Shown here: piece by piece, positions 5,334 through 9,620 of the stretch
Numbering within the stretch: the first letter of the stretch is position 1
Layout of the letters: each line of letters starts with the position of its first letter
From: Bacillota bacterium
Lineage (GTDB): Bacteria > Bacillota > Clostridia > Christensenellales > Aristaeellaceae
Assembly (NCBI GenBank): GCA_023458835.1
Contig: JAEWWY010000451.1
Location: forward strand, 1-9,620
Length of the DNA: 9,620 nucleotides
Reading direction: 5' to 3'
Notes under the pieces: generated by a model
Databases searched by the model: none
What the model was told of the DNA's origin: nothing
What the model saw: only the letters and a program-made list of their open reading frames with translations
Translations under genes and position numbers: made by a program

Positions 5334-6353
5334 TCAGCAAGTATATTCTTCGCGCCAGCGGTTCAGCCGCTCCCCGGTGATACCGTACTCCCCATGGAAA
5401 AACGCTTCATAGGAAGGATACTTCGCACGTATGGCATTCAGGGCGGAAAAAATCAATTCCTCGCTGACGGTCATCATCCGGTGGAGCATATCCATCGCTT
5501 CCGGAACGATTCCCTCCGCCTTCAGCTTTTGCATGCGGCGGTTGTTGGCCTCCTGCCGGAACACGCGGGAGAGCAGGTAATCCTGAACAACGGCCTTTTC
5601 CTCTACGCCCAATGCCAGCAAAAGCAGCGCGCTCCCCACGCCGGTGCGGTCCTTTCCCGCGGAGCAATGCTGCATGAAGGGCACGCCTTGCGGGTCATCC
5701 AGCGTTTGGAGCATCTGAAGGAAGGCATCGCTGCCAAAGGGCATGGCGGCATACAGGTCTACAAAAAGCCGGTACCCCTCCCGGGCGTCGGCCGCCGTGC
5801 GGATGCCCCTCAAGTGGGCGATCACATCCCTGTCCGCAAACTGCAAAAACCGCTCCTCCCGGGGTATTGCCGGGGTCCACTGACAATTTGCCCCCGGAGG
5901 GCACTCATCGGGAGCACGCTCCGCCTCCAGGCGGGTGCGGTAATCGATCACCTTTTTGAGCTTCAGCCCCGCCAGCGACTCCTTCTCCTTTTCCCCGAGG
6001 CCGTGAAGCGGCCCGCCCCTAAAGAATCTGCCCCATTTCACCGTTTTTCCATCCACAGCCGGATATCCGCCCAGATCGCGGAAATTCGCCACTCCGGAAA
6101 TCTCCACCTGCCGGGAAGCGGCTGTCCGCACGGCGCCGTCTCCCATCTCAAGAAAAAAGTACAGCCTCTCCCCCGGAAGGGGCGAAGGGATTTTCAACGA
6201 AGCATTCTCCATAGCGCAGAGGAATGTACGCTCCGCCCCCTCCGGGTCCCGGCTATAATACAGCTTGGGGGAATGGATATGCGCGTCCCGGGTGATTTCA
6301 TAGGCGCCCTCCGCATACTGAACGGAAAGGCCGGGGATTGTCATGGCATTCAT
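5334..6353 (-). CDS. Tyrosine/serine protein phosphatase family protein (COG2365-type)
   Basis: This 339-residue protein is a dual-specificity-like phosphatase acting on phosphotyrosine/phosphoserine or phosphoinositide substrates; the real substrate is unknown. The catalytic loop HCSAGKDRTG holds the nucleophile Cys230 and the phosphate-binding Arg236. NFRDLGGY (90-97) and the following strand with IDYRT (about 136-140) are typical of the bacterial Y_phosphatase3 group. Residues 1-80 are a beta-rich N-terminal region of the kind that precedes the catalytic domain in several clostridial members. I see no signal peptide. The ATG at 6353 has GGAG 7 nt upstream; a GTG at 6356 is in frame but too close. 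It begins 25 bp after the AraC-family gene and is likely in the same transcript. A functional link to the divergent sugar genes is plausible but unproven. Confidence 0.85.
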   Translation of the reverse strand: MNAMTIPGLSVQYAEGAYEITRDAHIHSPKLYYSRDPEGAERTFLCAMENASLKIPSPLPGERLYFFLEMGDGAVRTAASRQVEISGVANFRDLGGYPAVDGKTVKWGRFFRGGPLHGLGEKEKESLAGLKLKKVIDYRTRLEAERAPDECPPGANCQWTPAIPREERFLQFADRDVIAHLRGIRTAADAREGYRLFVDLYAAMPFGSDAFLQMLQTLDDPQGVPFMQHCSAGKDRTGVGSALLLLALGVEEKAVVQDYLLSRVFRQEANNRRMQKLKAEGIVPEAMDMLHRMMTVSEELIFSALNAIRAKYPSYEAFFHGEYGITGERLNRWREEYTC

Positions 6354-6378
6354 CACTCTTCTCCTTTGTGTTGTTTCC

Positions 6379-7194
6379 TTATGGATGCGCCGCAGGCATG
6401 TTTTCGGGCTGACTCAAAGAACGCACATATTGTTTGGGCGTCATGCCGTAGCATTTTTGAAAGGCACGGTAGAATGTTCGGATGCACTCAAAGCCCGTCA
6501 TCAGCGCTATTTCCAATTGCGTGAGGTCGCTTTGCGCAAGGAGCCGGGCCGCCCGCCGGCAGCGCAGGCTGCCCAAATATTCGGAATAGGAACAACCGAA
6601 ATTGTCACGAAACAGATGGGACAGGCGGCTGCGGCTGTACCCCAGATGGCGGGCCAGCTTGTCCATGCTCAGGGGAGACGCGCTGTTCTCCTGCAGGTAG
6701 GCGAGCATGTTGCGCATCAGCCCCGCCGGAGCCTTGATGGGCATATCGGCAAGGCCCACCCGGTCCATCAGAATGCCCAGAAGAAGCTGGGTGAAGCCGC
6801 GCCTGGCCTCCACCCCCAATGCATCCCACCGTTTTTGCATCAGCGGGATCAAAACGGAAAGCTCGCCCTCCTCCTCGCGGTACACCGCCTTTAAAAACCG
6901 CTTGTTGGCCAGGGGTTTTTCCAGAATGGGCACAAAGGAAACGGGTATGATCCATACGATCACATCCGATGAAGCTTCCGTAAAATACCGGTGCACCGTA
7001 TAGCCGGAAGTAATCAGCAGGCCGCCCTTGGATACATCATAGCGCTGGCCGTCCAGGATGGCGCCCAGTACCCCATCCACCACATAGACAAGCTCGATGC
7101 TGGAATGAAAGTGGGGCATGCAGCTATTGTTCCTGGAGCGGAAACAAACGGCCTGCTCCATGTCGTCCCTGGCTTGCTCGTACATCTCAGGCAT
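6379..7194 (-). CDS. AraC-family transcriptional regulator with cupin-like sensor domain
   Basis: This 271-residue regulator probably controls the divergent oxidoreductase/isomerase genes in response to a small molecule such as a sugar or polyol. Residues about 16-80 form an AraC-type cupin barrel; H28, H30 and E34 (PHFHSSIELVYV) begin the ligand pocket. Residues about 158-260 carry two helix-turn-helix motifs, the first at about 176-196 (MDKLARHLGYSRSRLSHLF) and the second at about 224-246, followed by the family's closing CYGMTPKQYV. The ATG at 7194 has a GGAGG 7 nt upstream. An in-frame extension to 7248 would cross the operator repeats and has no ribosome site. The phosphatase gene follows. 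Divergent placement and shared operator sequence suggest autoregulation and activation of the sugar genes. The family is certain, the ligand unknown. Confidence 0.92.
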   Translation of the reverse strand: MPEMYEQARDDMEQAVCFRSRNNSCMPHFHSSIELVYVVDGVLGAILDGQRYDVSKGGLLITSGYTVHRYFTEASSDVIVWIIPVSFVPILEKPLANKRFLKAVYREEEGELSVLIPLMQKRWDALGVEARRGFTQLLLGILMDRVGLADMPIKAPAGLMRNMLAYLQENSASPLSMDKLARHLGYSRSRLSHLFRDNFGCSYSEYLGSLRCRRAARLLAQSDLTQLEIALMTGFECIRTFYRAFQKCYGMTPKQYVRSLSQPENMPAAHP

Positions 7195-7219
7195 GGCGGC
7201 TCCTCCTTGGGCAGCACAA

Positions 7220-7253
7220 TTTGTCATGAAATCCATGACCTTTGTCATGACAA
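7220..7253. promoter_or_regulatory. Paired TTTGTCATGA operator repeats between the AraC gene and the sugar operon
   Basis: TTTGTCATGA occurs at 7220-7229 and again at 7241-7250, 21 bp apart, about two helical turns. This fits a dimeric AraC-family protein binding direct repeats. The second copy extends to a perfect 12-bp palindrome TTGTCATGACAA (7242-7253) that overlaps the -35 of the plus-strand promoter. A third partial match, CCATGACC, lies between. Confidence 0.6.
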
Positions 7254-7276
7254 TTATAGCGCATATGCGGTATAAT
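7247..7276 (+). promoter_or_regulatory. Promoter of the oxidoreductase/isomerase operon
   Basis: ATGACA (7247-7252) and a perfect TATAAT (7271-7276) are 18 bp apart. The -35 lies inside the TTGTCATGACAA palindrome. A 10-bp palindrome CGCATATGCG (7260-7269) fills the spacer. Transcription should begin near 7283, leaving a leader of about 44 nt. Confidence 0.65.
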
Positions 7277-7281
7277 GAATA
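7253..7281 (-). promoter_or_regulatory. Probable weak promoter of the AraC-family gene
   Basis: The minus strand has a perfect TATAAT (7258-7253) with TATTCA 17 bp upstream (7281-7276), a poor -35. It overlaps the divergent promoter back to back, so the two would compete for polymerase. The operator repeats lie just downstream of this -10, consistent with autorepression. Confidence 0.45.
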
Positions 7282-7326
7282 TAGTAAAATCGCCTATTAT
7301 GGCGGATCACGGAAAGGAAACACACA

Positions 7327-8415
7327 ATGGACAAGGTTCGCATCGGCATCATCGGCTGCGGCGGGATCGCCAACGGCAAGCATATGCCCAGCCTGAAAAA
7401 GGTTCCCCAAGTAGAAATGGTGGCTTTTTGCGACATTATCCCGGAGCGCGCAAAGGAGGCGGCCGGGAAATATGGCGCGCCCGGCGCCCAGGTATTCACT
7501 GATTATCAGGAATTGTTGAAACTGAATCTGGACGTCGTGCACGTGCTGACGCCCAACTCCAGCCACGCGCCCATTACTGTAGCCGCTTTGGAAGCCGGCA
7601 AGCATGTCATGTGTGAAAAACCCATGGCGAAAAATACCGCCGAAGCCAAAAAAATGCTGGAGGCGGCGAAGCGCACCGGCAAGAAGCTCACCATCGGCTA
7701 TCAGAACCGTTTTCGTCCCGACAGCCTGTATTTGAAAAAATGCTGCGAAAACGGCGATCTGGGCAATGTATACTATGCCCGTGCCCTGGCCATCCGCCGC
7801 AGGGCCGTGCCCACCTGGGGTGTGTTCCTGGATGAGGAAAAGCAGGGCGGCGGCCCCCTCATCGATATCGGCACCCATGCCTTGGACCTGACCCTCTGGT
7901 GCATGGACAACTATGAGCCGGCCATGGTTGTAGGCACCAAGTACCGCGAGTTGGCGCCCAAGCCCAATTCCGCCAATGCCTGGGGCCCCTGGGATCCGGA
8001 AAAGTTCACCGTGGAAGATGCCGCCTTCGGCTTTGTGCGTATGAAAAACGGCGCTACCATCACCGTGGAAGCCTCCTGGGCGCTGAACACGCTGTTCGTT
8101 CATGAAGCCAAGACCATGCTCTGCGGCACCGAGGGCGGCGCGGATATGCTGGGCGACAACGACGCTTTGCGCCTAAACGGCGAAAAATTCTCCCAGACCT
8201 ATGTCACTGCCCCTGACCTGAGCGCCGGCGGCGTGGCCTTCTATGACGGCGCCTCCGTCTCTCCCGCCGATCTGGAAGCCAAAATGTGGATTGAGCATGT
8301 ACTGGACGATAAAAAGCCCCTGCTGGTCAAGCCCGAGCAGGCGCTGGTGGTAACGCAGATCCTGGATGCCATCTATGAATCCGCCCAGACGGGCAAGCCC
8401 GTATATTTTGACTGA
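7327..8415 (+). CDS. Gfo/Idh/MocA family NAD(P)-dependent sugar or polyol oxidoreductase
   Basis: This 362-residue cytosolic dehydrogenase oxidises or reduces a sugar, sugar acid or cyclitol; the substrate is not determined by the sequence. The Rossmann fold opens with GIIGCGGIA (7-15), and Asp36 at the end of the second strand suggests NAD over NADP. CEKPM (96-100) holds the conserved Lys98. The second domain has GGPLIDIGTHALDL, with D180 and H184 as the catalytic pair typical of the family. The length is normal. The start has an AAAGGA 8 nt upstream. It is first in a two-gene operon with a sugar isomerase/epimerase and divergent from an AraC-family regulator. Such pairs commonly perform oxidation-isomerisation steps in inositol, glucoside or 3-keto-sugar metabolism. 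No transporter or kinase is visible in the window, so the pathway is incomplete here. Confidence 0.92.
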   Translation: MDKVRIGIIGCGGIANGKHMPSLKKVPQVEMVAFCDIIPERAKEAAGKYGAPGAQVFTDYQELLKLNLDVVHVLTPNSSHAPITVAALEAGKHVMCEKPMAKNTAEAKKMLEAAKRTGKKLTIGYQNRFRPDSLYLKKCCENGDLGNVYYARALAIRRRAVPTWGVFLDEEKQGGGPLIDIGTHALDLTLWCMDNYEPAMVVGTKYRELAPKPNSANAWGPWDPEKFTVEDAAFGFVRMKNGATITVEASWALNTLFVHEAKTMLCGTEGGADMLGDNDALRLNGEKFSQTYVTAPDLSAGGVAFYDGASVSPADLEAKMWIEHVLDDKKPLLVKPEQALVVTQILDAIYESAQTGKPVYFD

Positions 8416-8430
8416 ATAAAGGAGGAGCGT

Positions 8431-9243
8431 ATGAAACTGCCTATTGCGTACCAGGTATACTCAGCCCGGGACGAGGCGCAGGCCGATTTGAACGGCGTTC
8501 TCGCCCAAATCAGCGCTTTGGGATACGACGGCGTGGAGTTTGCCGGCTTTTACGGCCACACGGCGGAAGAAGTGAAAGCCCTGCTGGCAAAGCACGGCCT
8601 GACAGCCATCTCCAGCCATGTGCCCATTGCGCAGATCATCGGGGACATGTTCGGCGTCATCTCCTACCACAAGGCCATCGGCTGCAGCTATATCGCCATC
8701 CCCTTCCTGGACGAAAGCAGCCGGCCCGGTGCTTTGGGCTTTGCCGAAATGCTCAAGGTCATCTATCAGTTCGGAAGGCTTTGCCGGGAGGCCGGTATCC
8801 AACTGCTGTACCATAACCATGACTTTGAGTTTGTGACCCTTTCAGGGCAGTATGGGCTGGACTTCCTCTATGGCGCCGTTCCCGCCGATATCCTGCAAAC
8901 GGAGATCGATACCTGCTGGGTGAAGTATGCCGGGCTTGATCCCGCGCAATATGTGCGCAAGTATGCGGGCCGCTGCCCGGTGGTGCACCTGAAGGATTAT
9001 GTGGGCCGCAGGGATGGCAAAACGCCCTACGGCCTGATCGGCACCGACAAGGCCGCCGATACAGGCGTGGCTTTCTCCTTCAAGCCCGTAGGGCATGGCT
9101 GCCAGGACATCCCCTCCATCGTAGATGCCGCCTTGGGAAGCGGCGCGAAATGGCTGGTGGTGGAGCAGGACCTGTCTACGGAGCGCCCGCCCCTGGAAGC
9201 CGCGAAGCTGAGCCGGGAATACTTGAAAACCATCGGCCAGTAG
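8431..9243 (+). CDS. Sugar phosphate isomerase/epimerase (xylose-isomerase-like TIM barrel)
   Basis: This 270-residue metal-dependent TIM-barrel enzyme belongs to the AP-endonuclease-2/IolE-like superfamily and probably isomerises, epimerises or dehydrates a keto-sugar or cyclitol. Likely metal and catalytic residues are E133 in YHNHDFEF (127-134), D160 in EIDTCW, H186 with D189 in HLKD, and E245 in VVEQD. The N-terminal QVYSARDEAQADLNGVL and LGYDGVEFAGFYG are typical of the group. It starts 15 bp after the oxidoreductase with an AAAGGAGG ribosome site, so the two are co-transcribed and likely act on consecutive intermediates. A GC-rich repeat begins right at its stop codon and a strong terminator follows 60 bp later. 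Family confidence is high, exact reaction unknown. Confidence 0.9.
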   Translation: MKLPIAYQVYSARDEAQADLNGVLAQISALGYDGVEFAGFYGHTAEEVKALLAKHGLTAISSHVPIAQIIGDMFGVISYHKAIGCSYIAIPFLDESSRPGALGFAEMLKVIYQFGRLCREAGIQLLYHNHDFEFVTLSGQYGLDFLYGAVPADILQTEIDTCWVKYAGLDPAQYVRKYAGRCPVVHLKDYVGRRDGKTPYGLIGTDKAADTGVAFSFKPVGHGCQDIPSIVDAALGSGAKWLVVEQDLSTERPPLEAAKLSREYLKTIGQ

Positions 9244-9298
9244 CCAGGGGCTCTGCCCCTGGGCCCCGCCAAAGGGACACAGCCCCTTTGGAAACCCC
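9244..9298 (+). repeat. GC-rich double-hairpin intergenic repeat directly after a stop codon
   Basis: The element begins on the first base after TAG. Hairpin one is CCAGGGG-CTCTG-CCCCTGG (9244-9262). Hairpin two is CCAAAGGG (9269-9276) pairing with CCCTTTGG (9284-9291), followed by AAACCCC. From general knowledge, similar CAGGGGCTCTGCCCCTGG-type elements are widespread after genes in gut Clostridia; the function is not settled. A divergent relative lies at 203-267. Confidence 0.6.
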
Positions 9299-9303
9299 AT
9301 CTT

Positions 9304-9344
9304 AAGAAAAAGAGGCAGGTATATATCGCCTGCCTCTTTTTCTT
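9304..9344. terminator. Strong bidirectional intrinsic terminator
   Basis: A perfect 16-bp stem runs from 9304-9319 to 9329-9344 with a 9-nt loop. The outer part of the stem is A-rich on one side and T-rich (CTCTTTTTCTT) on the other, giving a U-tract in both directions. It lies between the convergent isomerase and Rnk/GreA-like genes, ending 4 bp before the stop of the latter. Confidence 0.9.
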
Positions 9345-9348
9345 GCTT

Positions 9349-9620
9349 TTACAAATGATAATCCCCCGCCGCTTCCGGCTGGTAGATGATCTTTTTCACA
9401 TGGATCTCAGCAACGCCGGAGGGAACCTTCCATTGAATAAAATCGCCTTCCTTATATCCCAGAATGGCGGTTCCAATGGGGGACAACACCGAAAACTTAT
9501 TGCTTGCCACGTCGGCCTCCGGGGGATATACCAATGAGACCTCAAGCACTTCTTCGCCCAGATCCAGCAAAACCTTGGAATTCAAGGTAATGACTTCCCT
9601 GGCCACTTTGGCGCTGTCCA
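9349..9620 (-). CDS. GreA/GreB C-terminal domain protein, Rnk-like (5' end outside window)
   Basis: The last 89 residues are visible; the frame is open through the window edge, so the N-terminus is missing. They form the FKBP-like C-terminal domain of transcript-cleavage factor relatives that bind RNA polymerase. The pattern VITLNSKV..L ... SLVYPPEAD ... FSVLSPIGTAILGYKEGDFIQW and the ending YQPEAAGDYHL closely match Rnk (regulator of nucleoside diphosphate kinase) and stand-alone GreA-type proteins, more than full GreA, whose ending differs. Whether the missing part is a Gre coiled coil or a short Rnk-type N-terminus cannot be seen. A GTG at 9606 is in frame, but the family-like sequence continues upstream of it, so it is probably not the start. 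The gene ends beside the terminator at 9304-9344. Confidence 0.8.
   Translation of the reverse strand, partial: DSAKVAREVITLNSKVLLDLGEEVLEVSLVYPPEADVASNKFSVLSPIGTAILGYKEGDFIQWKVPSGVAEIHVKKIIYQPEAAGDYHL

Noticed and set aside
5229..6524. Long plus-strand open frame (431 codons) opposite the phosphatase gene
   Set aside because: It lies antisense to a phosphatase gene with full catalytic motifs and crosses the gpx promoter. The product has no recognisable domain and no ribosome site; it is a GC-rich antisense artefact.
7195..7248. N-terminal extension of the AraC-family gene to 7248
   Set aside because: These codons coincide with the operator repeats and have no ribosome site; the ATG at 7194 has GGAGG 7 nt upstream.
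7220..7253. Repeats considered as a CRISPR-like or attachment site
   Set aside because: There are only two 10-bp copies with one short interval between divergent promoters, and no cas or integrase gene; an operator explains them better.
7297..8103. Minus-strand open frame (268 codons) opposite the oxidoreductase gene
   Set aside because: It is antisense to a clear Gfo/Idh/MocA gene; the Gly/His-rich, low-complexity translation is typical of shadow frames.

Overview
The window looks like a chromosomal segment from a moderately GC-rich anaerobic Bacillota, most likely a gut Clostridia-type organism. This rests on near-consensus GGAGG ribosome sites 5-9 nt before starts, some GTG starts, sigma-A type promoters (TATAAT with 17-18 bp spacers), a PgcA-type phosphoglucomutase, an OhrR-type regulator, a Myb-like regulator resembling the spore-former protein RsfA, and GC-rich intergenic hairpin repeats directly after stop codons. 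Finer taxonomy cannot be read from the sequence. No tRNA, rRNA, CRISPR array, transposase or phage gene was seen.

Layout. Positions 1-267 hold no convincing gene: a C-rich tract, then GC-rich hairpins downstream of the first unit. A minus-strand two-gene unit follows (2327 to 268): an exported or anchored protein resembling ABC solute-binding proteins, then a protein with two Myb/SANT-like repeats and a helical tail. Divergent from it is pgcA (2463-4184, plus) with a clear promoter and a 12-bp palindrome at its start site. A bidirectional terminator (4202-4235) separates pgcA from a minus-strand oxidative-stress unit (5248 to 4338): a cysteine glutathione peroxidase homologue followed by an OhrR-type MarR repressor, with an OhrR-box-like palindrome over the peroxidase promoter.

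Further along the minus strand, an AraC-family regulator (7194-6379) lies 25 bp upstream of a tyrosine-phosphatase-like protein (6353-5334). Divergent from the AraC gene is a plus-strand pair: a Gfo/Idh/MocA oxidoreductase (7327-8415) and a TIM-barrel sugar isomerase/epimerase (8431-9243). The region between them carries two TTTGTCATGA repeats 21 bp apart, one overlapping the -35 of the sugar pair. After a GC-rich repeat and a strong bidirectional terminator (9304-9344), a minus-strand GreA/Rnk-like gene runs off the window end.

How the parts work together (inference): the AraC regulator probably senses a sugar or polyol and controls the oxidoreductase/isomerase pair. The OhrR-type regulator probably represses its own operon and releases it on organic peroxide stress. 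PgcA is housekeeping glucose-1-P/glucose-6-P interconversion. The least understood part is the solute-binding-like/Myb pair, where a GTGA gene overlap and a hydrophobic in-frame extension raise the possibility of a membrane-tethered form of the regulator.
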